From contig NZ_MCUW01000008.1 of NCBI RefSeq assembly GCF_002873335.1, forward strand, positions 134,580-198,579: a stretch of DNA of 64,000 bases, given 5' to 3'. A model generated the notes under the pieces. The model searched no databases, was not told the origin of the DNA, and saw only the letters and a program-made list of their open reading frames with translations. Shown here in pieces: positions 46,505 through 56,351 of this stretch; the stretch's first letter is position 1; every line of letters starts with the position of its first letter. The stretch is from Vibrio sp. 10N.286.49.B1. GTDB taxonomy: Bacteria; Pseudomonadota; Gammaproteobacteria; Enterobacterales; Vibrionaceae. Both the position numbers and the translations under genes were made by a program.

Positions 46505-46819
46505 AATCTATTTAACTGCATCGTTTGTGTCCATTTCATTGTTGAATCCTCATTGTTTTTAGCCAGGCTATGGTCACCTGATTATTCAGGTTTTGTATTA
46601 GTTAAGGAAACAATAACGCTGTTGATAGCGCGGCGTGACGTCACCACGACTCATACTATCACCGCCAATCAAACGCGTAACCCAAGGGCGACAATTTGCT
46701 GCTTAAAGCATCATTCATCGTTAAAGTTTTCGCTAACTTATAAGTTCACTACACACCCAAAGGTGTTTTCGCGTAGACTAGCCACGTTTTAAACCACAAC
46801 TCAGTATGGACGTATTCTC
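46505..46819. other. Divergent intergenic region
   Basis: 315 bp between rsuA and the LRR-kinase gene. An open plus-strand frame at 46553-46792 has atypical composition and no recognisable domain, so it is not called. Confidence 0.45.
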
Positions 46820-48061
46820 TTGCAAACACTATCTCAGCTAAGATCAGGCGAACTCGCCGGTGTCACTCGCCTTGCTTTATCGGAAAATCTAACGTCGTTT
46901 CCAAAAGAAATATTGTCTCTTGCTGATAGTTTAGAAATTCTGGATTTATCCAACAACCAACTCTCTTCGCTGCCGAATGAACTCGAATTATTCACTAAGC
47001 TAAAAATTGTTTTTGCTTCAAATAATCGCTTTACCGAACTTCCTGAGGTATTGGGTCGTTGCCCGAGCCTTGAAATGGTTGGTTTTAAGGCCAATCAAAT
47101 CACTCGTGTCTCTGAGCATTCGCTTCCACAACGTTTACGGTGGCTTATTCTAACGGATAACGCGATTAACGAGTTACCAGACTCATTAGGAGAACGACCG
47201 AGGCTCCAGAAGCTCGCACTGGCAGGCAATAATCTCACAAGCTTACCTGATACGATGAGTAAACTTAAGAATCTAGAATTGGTAAGAATTTCAGCGAATC
47301 AATTAACGAATTGCCCAGATCATCTTCTAACGTTACCGAAACTTGCATGGTTTGCATTTGCAGGAAACCCGTTTTGCGAGTCCGATGTCAACATTCGTTC
47401 GGTACCGCAGCTAAGCAAAAAGACGTACACTTTATTAGAGACGCTCGGCCAAGGCGCTTCGGGTGTAATATCGAAAGCAAAATGGAACGAACCGCAATCC
47501 ACATTTCCAGAGGGAATTGCGGTCAAAGTATTTAAGGGTGAAGTCACAAGTGATGGCTATCCCGAGGACGAATTGCAGGCTTGCTTGAAGGTGGGTAATC
47601 ACCCGAACCTAGTGCAATCGTTAGCACAAGTCCAAGAGCCGGGTTATTTAGCCTTGGTCATGAACCTCATTCCTCCGCATTATAAAAATTTGGGACTGCC
47701 ACCTTGTCTAGACAGTTGCACGCGAGACACATTTGAGCCGGGTTTTACGTTACCTATTGATAAAATAGTACATATTGTTGCCCAAATGGAAGACGTCTTT
47801 CATCACCTGCACAGTAATCAGGTGTGTCACGGTGATCTGTATGCACACAACACCCTAGTCGATGACAGCGGTAACATCATTTTCGGAGATTTTGGTGCCG
47901 CTACGATGTACCACATGTTGTCAGCCAAACAACAAACGCAAATTCAAGCGATTGAGTACCGTGCGTTTCGTCATTTTATTGATGATCTACTGAATATTTG
48001 TGCGGCTGGCGATAAAGGTAGTGACCACTATGTGGCACTGGACAAAAAAGTGCGCGCCTAA
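46820..48061 (+). CDS. Leucine-rich-repeat protein kinase
   Basis: 413 residues. An N-terminal block of about seven leucine-rich repeats (residues 15-190; LEILDLSNNQLSSLPNEL, LQKLALAGNNLTSLPDTM) is joined directly to a protein kinase domain: glycine loop LGQGASGVISKAKW, catalytic Lys in GIAVKVFKGE, catalytic loop CHGDLYAHNTLV, and metal-binding GDFGAAT. The HRD motif is HGD, as in atypical bacterial or Kdo/ABC1-like kinases. Starts at TTG 46820 (MQTLSQLRSGELAG), the family's typical N-terminus. No membrane segment. Probably phosphorylates a protein or small molecule bound by the LRR; target unknown. Confidence 0.88.
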   Translation: MQTLSQLRSGELAGVTRLALSENLTSFPKEILSLADSLEILDLSNNQLSSLPNELELFTKLKIVFASNNRFTELPEVLGRCPSLEMVGFKANQITRVSEHSLPQRLRWLILTDNAINELPDSLGERPRLQKLALAGNNLTSLPDTMSKLKNLELVRISANQLTNCPDHLLTLPKLAWFAFAGNPFCESDVNIRSVPQLSKKTYTLLETLGQGASGVISKAKWNEPQSTFPEGIAVKVFKGEVTSDGYPEDELQACLKVGNHPNLVQSLAQVQEPGYLALVMNLIPPHYKNLGLPPCLDSCTRDTFEPGFTLPIDKIVHIVAQMEDVFHHLHSNQVCHGDLYAHNTLVDDSGNIIFGDFGAATMYHMLSAKQQTQIQAIEYRAFRHFIDDLLNICAAGDKGSDHYVALDKKVRA

Positions 48062-48125
48062 ATCAAACGTGACTCTGATACTGTTATTTCATATCAGAGT
48101 CATCTTTCATCGCACGACAACGTCG

Positions 48126-48407
48126 TTAGATCACTGACACGCCTTCTACTTCCAATACCGTGTTCGCGTTGGCTCTCTCGATAATTTTCACTAAAGCAGA
48201 TTGAATGACTTCATCTTCTCTTGCATCCGTTTTACTAGCAAACAACTCTTCTTGAATCTGTGCACCTTCTGCTAGTACAAACTGAACGATGACTTCCGTC
48301 GCTCGCTCAGCACTTTCACCACGATATTCCAACGTTATCTGAGGGTACCCCTTAAAACCTTTTTTTACTTGTTTAGCAATGCGTTTTTTTGCTTTGTCTA
48401 CATTCAT
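48126..48407 (-). CDS. Conserved hypothetical protein
   Basis: 93 residues: basic N-terminus (VDKAKKRIAKQVKKGFKG), then a beta-alpha region with EVIVQFVLAEGAQIQEELF and a C-terminal VLEVEGVSVI. No signal or membrane segment. Family not recognised. Composition is normal for a cytosolic vibrio protein, and it stands alone between the LRR kinase and trmK genes. Confidence 0.65.
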   Translation of the reverse strand: MNVDKAKKRIAKQVKKGFKGYPQITLEYRGESAERATEVIVQFVLAEGAQIQEELFASKTDAREDEVIQSALVKIIERANANTVLEVEGVSVI

Positions 48408-48573
48408 ATTACTGCCTATAAAATGGAATAACCGTTAGCTGCGCTATCTGCCTCTGCCCATAAAATGCGACCAACAAATAACAAAATAAATCATGATGCT
48501 TCCAGACTACTTCGCTAACACTAAGAAAACCATTACAATGCGCAAAAACCTTTAACTCTCACAGGCAATTTCC

Positions 48574-49263
48574 TTGAAACTCAGTAAACGGCTTATACAG
48601 ATAGATAAAATGGTCGCAACGCACTATTCACATATTTGGGATTGCTGCTGCGATCATGGATATCTTGGCGCAGCCTTGTTAGATCGCCAAGCCGCTAAGG
48701 ACATTCATTTTGTTGATATAGTGCCTAAACTCATGCAAGAGCTTGCAGCCAAGCTCGAACAGTTCCACTCTTCCAGCCAAGTACGAGCACATACCCATTG
48801 CCAGGATGTCGCAGCCATTCCGCTGGGGCAATACTCTGGCAGACAACTTATCATCATTGCAGGGGTGGGTGGCGATCTTATGATTCGTTTTATTACTTGC
48901 CTGCTCGATCAACATCCTACGCTGAGTCTTGATTTTCTATTATGTCCAGTACACCATCAATACGCGCTACGCGAGGCGTTAATCGAACGCGATTTAAGGT
49001 TAACCTCCGAAGCACTTGTAGAAGATAATCAACGATTTTATGAGGTGCTCCTTGTGTCGACAGACAGGACGAATGCATCACGTAAGGTAAGTAATGTAGG
49101 GAGTGATATTTGGGTCTCAAATAGCGAAGAAAAAGCACTCTGCGCGCAGCATTATTTAACCAAGACGATCAATCACTACAAGCGCATTGCCAAAGGAAAG
49201 AACGATAACATTCAGCCGGTCATTAATGCCTATCAAGCCGTCACTATTTCACGACTCACTTAA
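48574..49263 (+). CDS. trmK: tRNA (adenine-N1)-methyltransferase TrmK
   Basis: 229 residues. The SAM-binding Rossmann start is WDCCCDHGYLGAALL, followed by VDIVPKLMQELAAKL, LIIIAGVGGDLMIRFI, and the TrmK catalytic-pocket signature LLCPVHHQYALREALIERD. TrmK methylates A22 of tRNA(Ser) and related tRNAs in Gram-positives; vibrio homologues share the family. Starts at TTG 48574 (MKLSKRLIQID). Confidence 0.85.
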   Translation: MKLSKRLIQIDKMVATHYSHIWDCCCDHGYLGAALLDRQAAKDIHFVDIVPKLMQELAAKLEQFHSSSQVRAHTHCQDVAAIPLGQYSGRQLIIIAGVGGDLMIRFITCLLDQHPTLSLDFLLCPVHHQYALREALIERDLRLTSEALVEDNQRFYEVLLVSTDRTNASRKVSNVGSDIWVSNSEEKALCAQHYLTKTINHYKRIAKGKNDNIQPVINAYQAVTISRLT

Positions 49264-49273
49264 CTCTAATTTA

Positions 49274-49675
49274 TCACGCGACTCGGTCAGCGGGATGACA
49301 GACACCATCATTAGTGACAACGTCACCCAAATCAAAAGGATTCACCCCTTCAAGGCAGCCAAGATTAACACCATACTCGTTTGGGTTTGAACGGCGCAGA
49401 TGGTGTGTATAAACGCCACAAATCGAGCAAAAGTAATGCTTGGCTGTATGTGTGTTAAATTGATAAAGCGTTAGACTATCTTCACCTTTAATGAGCCGAA
49501 TGCCATCCAACGGTACTGATATCACGATGGCCCCCTTGCGACGACAGATTGAACAGTCGCATCGACGAGGATTGACAATACCGTTGGGCAGCGACAATAT
49601 CATTTCCACCTCGCCACAATGGCACGTGGCATGATGCTTAGTTGCTATTGCCGTACCACCTACTCGTTTGATCAT
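49274..49675 (-). CDS. GFA (glutathione-dependent formaldehyde-activating-like) / CENP-V family protein
   Basis: 133 residues of the Mss4-like zinc fold with cysteine motifs CHCGEV, CDCSICRRKG and FCSICGVYTHH. The family includes Gfa, which speeds formation of S-hydroxymethylglutathione, but most members have unknown substrates. Convergent with trmK, ten bases apart. No formaldehyde dehydrogenase gene is adjacent. Confidence 0.87.
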   Translation of the reverse strand: MIKRVGGTAIATKHHATCHCGEVEMILSLPNGIVNPRRCDCSICRRKGAIVISVPLDGIRLIKGEDSLTLYQFNTHTAKHYFCSICGVYTHHLRRSNPNEYGVNLGCLEGVNPFDLGDVVTNDGVCHPADRVA

Positions 49676-49702
49676 ACTGTGTCCTTTTAAATTGCGACTA
49701 GA

Positions 49703-49798
49703 CTACATCACTCCGCTTGATACTTTGTAATAGACGACCCCGAATAAACCGACAAACACTAATACTGTGAATAACACTTTGATAATAACAAATTTCAC
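49703..49798 (-). CDS. Small single-span membrane protein (31 aa)
   Basis: GTG-initiated 31-codon frame behind a GAGG-type RBS. The product is a basic N-terminus (MKFVIIK), one hydrophobic span (VLFTVLVFVGLFGVVYY) and a short tail KVSSGVM. Codon choice and the RBS support a real small membrane protein rather than chance. Located 27 bp upstream of the GFA-like gene in the same direction, so possibly co-transcribed. Confidence 0.5.
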   Translation of the reverse strand: MKFVIIKVLFTVLVFVGLFGVVYYKVSSGVM

Positions 49799-50304
49799 CT
49801 TTCCGCCTCTTTTTTTAGCCTTCACCAGTCAAAGAACAATCTAATGGTTTCATGCATCAGCATATCCTATACCGGGTCAGCGTATAGTGCTGTGTGAACC
49901 ACTATTACGAATAGGTTATTTTGACCATAATGAGCTGGTTTCTATGTGATTGCCCTGTTCTTTAAGAGTTCACAAATGTCATCCTCGCGAGACCTTCATC
50001 GATATCAGCGATAACGAGCAACAGCATGGCTCACCATAAAGAAGTGATCAGAGATGATATATCAATCGCATAATTTTATATGCAAAGGGATTATTGGCCC
50101 CTTAGGACGTTGAAACACCGTCATGGGCTTGACTGAATGACGACTATTTTTTATCTTGAAGAAGAACGCCTTTGCTTGCGCGTCTGGAATGGCCGAGATC
50201 GGTGTAGTACTCGGCCACTTTCTTCTCTTTTAATCGACTTAAACCGCGAAATCGACTTAAACCAAACTTTGCCTATCCACAGAAGACATATGCATGATTA
50301 AGCG

Positions 50305-50727
50305 TCAAATACAATCTACGCTAATTGGGAGCATTAAACGACCTTGCAAAAAGCCCATAGTCATAGGCATCCACACAGATTGAGCAAAAAACAAACTGGC
50401 TAATTCCTTCATCCTGTTAATGCCTTTGGTCTTATAAGTATTTAATACCTAACACATTTGCAAGGACACCCACAGACCAGAAAGCAAGGCTGAATGTATC
50501 AATGCATCGCTTGTTTGGTGCTAATTCTCAAGCTGATGACCATTCTTTTTTAACAATTTGAACCGCGATTCAAGCTTCTAACGGTTGCAATACCACATCG
50601 CTATCTCAGTCGCATCAACATCGAAAACATTCGAGAATGAATACCACCTTGTCAACGCCTTGGCTTTTTTGTTCGTGTTAGCCAATTTATAGACGTTAAA
50701 GGAGTATGCATTACCCTTATTTATTAA
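50305..50727 (-). pseudogene. IS4-like transposase remnant (C-terminal part)
   Basis: A minus-strand frame interrupted by several stops: NVFDVDATEIAMWYCNR-stop-KLESRFKLLKKNGHQLEN-stop-HQTSDALIHSALLSGLWV, continuing in the same frame to MGFLQGRLMLPISVDCI. It resembles the DDE-transposase C-terminal block with LYRxRWxIExFFKxLKxxGxQLE. The N-terminal two-thirds is missing and two Trp-like positions are now TAG. It abuts the 3' end of the antiporter gene. The region 49800-50304 to its left shows nothing I can support. Confidence 0.6.
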
Positions 50728-52431
50728 TTATTGTTGGCTAACCTGTTTGAAGTTCAAATAATCTTGCTCAAACAATTCAGCCTTCAACTCATCAATCAAC
50801 TTCATCACCTCACTTTCAGGTAAGCCAAAGTTTTTGAGCAAATGACGACCTCTAAGAAGGGTGCTCTCAATATAAGTTGCGCCAACAAATTCTATGCCAT
50901 GTTCACGTAGGTAAAACTCATCCGCTCTTGAGTTCGTTCTAGCAAAGATATCTAACTGAGGGTAATGAGAAAGCATCAAACAAACTTTTCGCAGTGATTC
51001 AGAATGAGTAATAGAGACAAAGACCGCATTGGCTCTCTCCAACTGTGCTTTTTTGCGAATGCTCGGCATCGTAATATCGCCAAAATGCGCGTTAATACCT
51101 AAAGACTTTGCACGTTGAACACTGTCGTAGTTGATATCAATCGCAAGGTGAGGGATCTGTGCTTTTTTTGCGAGTAAAGCGATTAAACGCCCGACTTCAT
51201 CAAGACCAACAATCACTATCGCATCGCCCTCTTCTTCACCAAGAAGCGATGCAGGGGTTGACTGGGTCACTAGATGTTGGGTGATCACATCCCCTAACTT
51301 ACTCAACCATGGGGTAACGATCATACTTAGGCTCACAACAACAATACCCGTCGCAGCCTGTTCAACGGTTAACATGCCTATTGATGACGCAATACCAAGC
51401 AACACGAATGCAAACTCTCCAACCTGACTCAATGTAAAAGCGGTTTTTATACTGACACGAGTCGATTGACCTTCCAATTTCGCAAGTAGAAAAAATGAAG
51501 TGAGTTTAATCACGATGATCATCAATAGCGTGAAGATAACTTGTGAGATATTGTGAGTCGCAACCTGAGGATCAATCGACATACCTACGGAGACAAAGAA
51601 AAGCCCCATCAATACCCCTTTAAATGGGTTGACGACACTCTCAAGAGTGTGGCGAAAGTCAGAGCCAGAAAGACTCATTCCGAGTAGGAAAGCGCCAAGT
51701 GTTGTCGATAGCCCAACTTCATCAACCAACCATAATGTCGCTATCAAAGCGACAAATAAACACAGAACAAACCCTTCCTTATTATGCGCACGAACAGCCC
51801 AACGTAGGCCTTTGGGTAAGATATAACGCCCAATTGTAATGATAGCGACGACAGCACCTATACCCAACAACAGAGGCATTATCGTATTATCAGAACTAGC
51901 CGTATTTTGATGAGCCAAGACAGGAATAATGGCCATAACAGGTACAATGCTCAAGTCTTGCCCCATCAAATTGGTAAATATGTTCTTACCATGGGCAGTA
52001 TTTGTCTCTCCTTTTTCTTCCAGCAACGTCATCACAACCGCCGTTGACGACTGCGCGAAGATCAGTCCAAAAACGAGTCCAACTTGCCAATCAAAGCCAA
52101 AGTAATAGTAAAGAAGACAAAATACACTAGCCGTTAAAGCAACTTGCCCAATCCCTTGTACCAAGAGACCTTTTTTCATTTTCCATAAGTCTTGTGGTTT
52201 AACCTCAAGGCCAATGGTAAAAAGAAATAACACCACACCAAAGTCAGCAATTTGCTGCAAAAATTCAATGTCAGTTGTCGCTACAATGCCTGGTGTATGG
52301 GGGCCTAAAGTAATGCCAGCGGCAATAAAGCCAATAATAGTACCGAGCCTGAGGAAAGAAGAAAGGGCAATAAATGCTGTGATAGTCAGCATGACCATCG
52401 TCGCGAAATGAAAAAAGTTTAAGTTTTCCAT
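50728..52431 (-). CDS. CPA2-family monovalent cation/proton antiporter with TrkA-N-like domain
   Basis: 567-residue inner-membrane protein. A Na+/H+ exchanger domain of about 12 helices (residues 1-385; GFIAAGITLGPHTPGIV, DFGVVLFLFTIGLEVKP, GQDLSIVPVMAIIPV, LGAFLLGMSLSGSDFR) is followed by a cytosolic Rossmann/TrkA-N domain (about 410-530). That domain's nucleotide loop is GLDEVGRLIA instead of the usual GxGxxG, so NAD(H) gating may be altered. Resembles KefB/KefC/RosB-type K+/H+ antiporters; ion specificity is inferred. Monocistronic. Confidence 0.88.
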   Translation of the reverse strand: MENLNFFHFATMVMLTITAFIALSSFLRLGTIIGFIAAGITLGPHTPGIVATTDIEFLQQIADFGVVLFLFTIGLEVKPQDLWKMKKGLLVQGIGQVALTASVFCLLYYYFGFDWQVGLVFGLIFAQSSTAVVMTLLEEKGETNTAHGKNIFTNLMGQDLSIVPVMAIIPVLAHQNTASSDNTIMPLLLGIGAVVAIITIGRYILPKGLRWAVRAHNKEGFVLCLFVALIATLWLVDEVGLSTTLGAFLLGMSLSGSDFRHTLESVVNPFKGVLMGLFFVSVGMSIDPQVATHNISQVIFTLLMIIVIKLTSFFLLAKLEGQSTRVSIKTAFTLSQVGEFAFVLLGIASSIGMLTVEQAATGIVVVSLSMIVTPWLSKLGDVITQHLVTQSTPASLLGEEEGDAIVIVGLDEVGRLIALLAKKAQIPHLAIDINYDSVQRAKSLGINAHFGDITMPSIRKKAQLERANAVFVSITHSESLRKVCLMLSHYPQLDIFARTNSRADEFYLREHGIEFVGATYIESTLLRGRHLLKNFGLPESEVMKLIDELKAELFEQDYLNFKQVSQQ

Positions 52432-52659
52432 CAGTTACTCTACGCAGAAATAGTAAGGAATCTTTGCACAGTAGCCGTAGTTAACGCTTTATCTAAATCG
52501 CTTTTGTAGTGTCTGATCCATCGCTTCATATACCCACTGACTTGACGGTCGCTTACGCAACAAGGCCACATCACTTCTCCAGAACAGGGAACGGCATGAT
52601 CCAGTCATGACGCCTAGGTATGTAATAAAGCGATTACGGGACCACTTTATACTTCCAAG

Positions 52660-54360
52660 CTAAATATTTCGGTAATGATGAGCCGACGAAACGCGTTCTG
52701 GTTTATCTTTCAGCAACTTAATGAAACAATCTGACATTGACCAATTGGTCACAATGCCTTCATCTTCCATATTAAGGATAGCATCATACCCTTCCTTGCC
52801 TTTCATCGTATAAGCACTTGATGTTCCAGTATAAACCTTTGTTATATCTAACGGACGCCCCTCAATGAACACACCAGTTACGCGCTCACCCATTGGTGCC
52901 TTTTCGTCATATTGAAACTCAAGTTGAAACGTATAAGGATAACTACCAGAACCTGTGCCAACCACTCCATTACCAATTGCATTGTTGATAGCACCTTCAA
53001 TGATCAAAGGGATAAAACAGCCCTGTATTGTGTAAACACCAATAGGCACTGCAAATGGCAGTAACCTACCCGCAATATCAGCGACCGATACATCACCGGC
53101 ATTAAGAGAATTTCTTACTCCTCCCGCATTGTGTATCGCGAACTCAGGTCGATGGCCGAGCGCTGTCATCGCATGGTGAAATGACTCAGCTACAAAAGGC
53201 GCAATCTCACTACCACCATGCGCATCAGGTACACGAACATGTCGTAATGCATGCCGTAGTTTGGTGATCGTGGTTTGTTGCAATGCCTTTACGCGCGGCT
53301 GATATTTGTTTCTTAAGATACTTTTGACTTGTTCATCTTTTCGACACTGAACAACATTATTGTGCGATTGTATTTTCGCTTTTACCGCATCATAGTCTTG
53401 ATTGGTTAGAGCACAATCAACATCCATAAATATTCGACGACCAACTAACAGCTCGTTTTGGCCACAGAATTCACTCACAACACCGTCACTATCAAACGTA
53501 ATATCACAATGTCCAAGTGTCATAGCATGGAAACCAGCTTGCACCACATAGGTTTGCTTCACTCGCACACCGTATTGATCTTGTTCACCAAGTCCTAAAT
53601 CAGAAAAGTCACCCTGTAACACATGACTATGACCACCAATAATTAATCCAATACCTTGTACCTGCTCAGCCAGCTCTAAATCAGCCTCATAACCAAGGTG
53701 GCTAAGAAGAATAATTTTATTCGTTCCTGTCCGTTGAATCGCTGCCACTGTATTACTTGCCGTCGTGATTGCATTTTCAAATACCGTATCACTGTCAGGG
53801 TTCGCGATGTCCGCCATCTTATCGATCGACAACCCAAAAATTGCCACGGTTTCGCCATTGACGACTTTTTCAATCCATTGTGCTGTGCGTGTAAGTGGGT
53901 CAAAGTGATAAACATTCGTCAAATTGTTGATCGGGAATGTTTTGTCACCTTCTTCAGATAAATTCCAATTTCCGGCCAAGAATGGAAAATGAATGCTTCG
54001 TACAAACTGACCGACCGGTTCATTACCCATATCGAGTTCATGATTGCCTAACGTCATGGCATCTAATTCTAACGCATTCAGAAGATCCGAGTTTGCTTCG
54101 CCTTTGAACAACGAAAAATACAACGTTCCCTGAAAACAGTCACCGGCATGGAGGAATAAAAATTCATCACTGTTATGGCTAAACTTTAGCTGCTCGACTC
54201 GAGTTTTAATACGTGCAAACCCACCAGCACTGACAAATGGATGGAATTCCTGATTATCGATTTCAACATTGAGTTGTAGCGAAGTCGGCTCGAAATAAGA
54301 GTGCGTGTCGTTGATATGTGCGATGGTCAATTTGAGAGGTTTATTTGCTTTTATCATCAT
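52660..54360 (-). CDS. 5'-nucleotidase / UDP-sugar hydrolase family metallophosphatase (no signal peptide)
   Basis: 566 residues from Met 54360 (MMIKANKPLKL); the upstream ATG at 54408 adds 16 residues of charged sequence. Dimetal phosphatase motifs: HINDTHSYFE, HAGDCFQGT, GNHELDMG, LLSHLGYEAD and GGHSHV. The C-terminal 5'-nucleotidase domain has AIHNAGGVRNSLNAGDVSVADI. Unlike UshA it has no signal peptide, so it probably acts in the cytosol on nucleotides or related phosphate esters. Monocistronic, divergent from the ybjD-like gene. Confidence 0.88.
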   Translation of the reverse strand: MMIKANKPLKLTIAHINDTHSYFEPTSLQLNVEIDNQEFHPFVSAGGFARIKTRVEQLKFSHNSDEFLFLHAGDCFQGTLYFSLFKGEANSDLLNALELDAMTLGNHELDMGNEPVGQFVRSIHFPFLAGNWNLSEEGDKTFPINNLTNVYHFDPLTRTAQWIEKVVNGETVAIFGLSIDKMADIANPDSDTVFENAITTASNTVAAIQRTGTNKIILLSHLGYEADLELAEQVQGIGLIIGGHSHVLQGDFSDLGLGEQDQYGVRVKQTYVVQAGFHAMTLGHCDITFDSDGVVSEFCGQNELLVGRRIFMDVDCALTNQDYDAVKAKIQSHNNVVQCRKDEQVKSILRNKYQPRVKALQQTTITKLRHALRHVRVPDAHGGSEIAPFVAESFHHAMTALGHRPEFAIHNAGGVRNSLNAGDVSVADIAGRLLPFAVPIGVYTIQGCFIPLIIEGAINNAIGNGVVGTGSGSYPYTFQLEFQYDEKAPMGERVTGVFIEGRPLDITKVYTGTSSAYTMKGKEGYDAILNMEDEGIVTNWSMSDCFIKLLKDKPERVSSAHHYRNI

Positions 54361-54592
54361 AATTTCTCTTTTTTCTCCTCTCCGATGGTAGCCCGCATTA
54401 TGTGACATTCAAATGAATTTTTTGAAATCACATGCGCATTATACAGGTCTTATTAGGATATACATCACACTATATTTCTACCATTATTAGACAATTTTAC
54501 GATCGATAAACCAACATAGATTCAATAAGTTTCTTATAATTTAGTTAGATAGACGAAAACCACCTAGGTTGCGAGATATTTGGGAGAGTTGG

Positions 54593-56224
54593 ATGAAATT
54601 GGAACGAATCGATATATCGGGTTTCAGAGGCATCAAGCGCCTTTCTTTAGCGCTCGACGATTTAACGACCCTCATTGGTGAAAATACTTGGGGTAAATCT
54701 TCCTTGCTCGACGCATTGTGTGTGGTATTACCCTCGGATGGCGAACTCTATCAGTTTGAAATGACTGACTTTCACGTTGATCATTCCGTTTCCCATCCGC
54801 AAACACAACATCTTCAAATCATCTTGTCATTCGTGTCAACTGAGCGAAATGAAACGTTGTCTGGCCGGTATCGTAAACTCAAACCTGTCTGGCAAGTCGA
54901 TGAAAACGGAGATTACCGCTTTTACTACCGAATTAGTGCAACACTGGAAGAATACACCGTGACGCAACACTACGCCTTTCTCGACATCGAAGGCACAACG
55001 TTACGTTTACATCATTCTGAAAAAATCGCGCAAGAACTGATGACACTGCATCCAGTGATTAGACTTCGAGATTCCCGCCGCTTCAATCACCCTTATGAAT
55101 ACGAGCGATTTCATAATTCTCGAGCAGAAAAACGCATCAACAATACCTGTCGTCGACTGCTTGCTGTCCCGGGCCATGTTAACAAAGGGGAAATTAAAAG
55201 CAGCCTAAATACAATGCGACATTTAGTAGAGCATTACTTTTCATTTAAGAGCCATACCCGTGAGCCGTCGACTAAAAGCCGAGATGGGGTATTCTTTAGC
55301 CGCCCTCATTCGGAGCAAAGTTTAGTTAACATCATTGATGAAACAAAAAACCATCAAACACGGCTGCTATTACTTGGCTTACTCAATGCTTACCTTCAAG
55401 CGAAGGGCCCAAATGATCTTCGCCGCTGCGCACGACCTATTCTCATTATTGAAGATCCCGAAGGACGACTCCACCCCACCCATTTGTCACGTGCGTGGAG
55501 TTTGTTGCAGATGCTTCCTATGCAAAAAATACTCACGACAAATAGTAGCGACTTATTAGGCACGGTTCCGATACAATCGATTCGAAGGTTAGTTCGTCAG
55601 TCAGATAAAACGGTTGCTACATCGTTAACAACGAAGCACTTGTCTCAAGATGAGTTGCGTCGTGTTGGATTTCATATTCGCTTTCATCGCTCTAGAGCAC
55701 TATTCGCTAGGTGTTGGCTACTTGTCGAAGGTGAAACTGAGGTTTGGTTATTCAATGAACTCGCCAACTTAAGTGGGCATAATTTGGCTGCAGAAGGGGT
55801 GCAGATCATTGAATTTGCCCAGTCAGGACTTAAATCGTTAATAAAAGTAGCCAAAGCGTTTGGCATAGATTGGCATGTGGTGACCGATGGTGACGCTGCA
55901 GGTAAAAAGTATGCCGCCGCTGTTATGCATCAATTGGACAATGAGCATCCGCGTCATCACTTAACCGAACTTCCCGAGCGAGACATTGAACATTATTTGT
56001 ATATCAATGGCTTCGAAAGTTTTTTTAAGACACTTATCAAAGTTCCTAATGACCACCCGATCCCACCGCATAAAGTGGTCGTCCGTGTTTTAAAAAAGTA
56101 CGCAAAACCCGATCTAGCCCTCGCCATTGTTGGAGAGTGTGAGCGACGCGGCGTCGACAGTATTCCATTGTTAATTCGTTGGATATTGAAACGCGTCATT
56201 ACTATGGCAAACGGAAATACCTAA
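54593..56224 (+). CDS. ybjD: YbjD-like OLD-family ATP-dependent endonuclease
   Basis: 543 residues. An ABC/SMC-type ATPase half has Walker A GENTWGKSSL near residue 30 and a signature/Walker B region ILIIEDPEGRLHPTHL. The C-terminal TOPRIM domain has LLVEGETEVWLF and VTDGDAAGKKYA with the metal-binding Glu and DxD-type residues. This is the OLD nuclease architecture (class close to E. coli YbjD); such nucleases cut DNA and some act in phage defence. I start at ATG 54593 (MKLERIDISGFRG). Single gene; no UvrD-like partner as in Gabija. The tRNA-like hairpin after it (56225-56245) may terminate it. Confidence 0.88.
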   Translation: MKLERIDISGFRGIKRLSLALDDLTTLIGENTWGKSSLLDALCVVLPSDGELYQFEMTDFHVDHSVSHPQTQHLQIILSFVSTERNETLSGRYRKLKPVWQVDENGDYRFYYRISATLEEYTVTQHYAFLDIEGTTLRLHHSEKIAQELMTLHPVIRLRDSRRFNHPYEYERFHNSRAEKRINNTCRRLLAVPGHVNKGEIKSSLNTMRHLVEHYFSFKSHTREPSTKSRDGVFFSRPHSEQSLVNIIDETKNHQTRLLLLGLLNAYLQAKGPNDLRRCARPILIIEDPEGRLHPTHLSRAWSLLQMLPMQKILTTNSSDLLGTVPIQSIRRLVRQSDKTVATSLTTKHLSQDELRRVGFHIRFHRSRALFARCWLLVEGETEVWLFNELANLSGHNLAAEGVQIIEFAQSGLKSLIKVAKAFGIDWHVVTDGDAAGKKYAAAVMHQLDNEHPRHHLTELPERDIEHYLYINGFESFFKTLIKVPNDHPIPPHKVVVRVLKKYAKPDLALAIVGECERRGVDSIPLLIRWILKRVITMANGNT

Positions 56225-56351
56225 ACGTCCACTGATCGGACGTTAATTAACATTCACAAAATCACATAAAAGTGTGTATAAAAATAATTGATACCATCAT
56301 TTAACAGCCGCGACGGATGCGGCGGTAGCGGATTAAGGTACCGTTATCTCA

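Noticed and set aside
46553..46792. 79-codon plus-strand frame upstream of the LRR kinase
   Set aside because: Atypical composition, no RBS, no domain; likely promoter DNA.
54593..56224. Gabija- or OLD-type two-gene defence system
   Set aside because: No UvrD-like helicase or reverse-transcriptase partner is adjacent; sequence fits the single-gene YbjD group.
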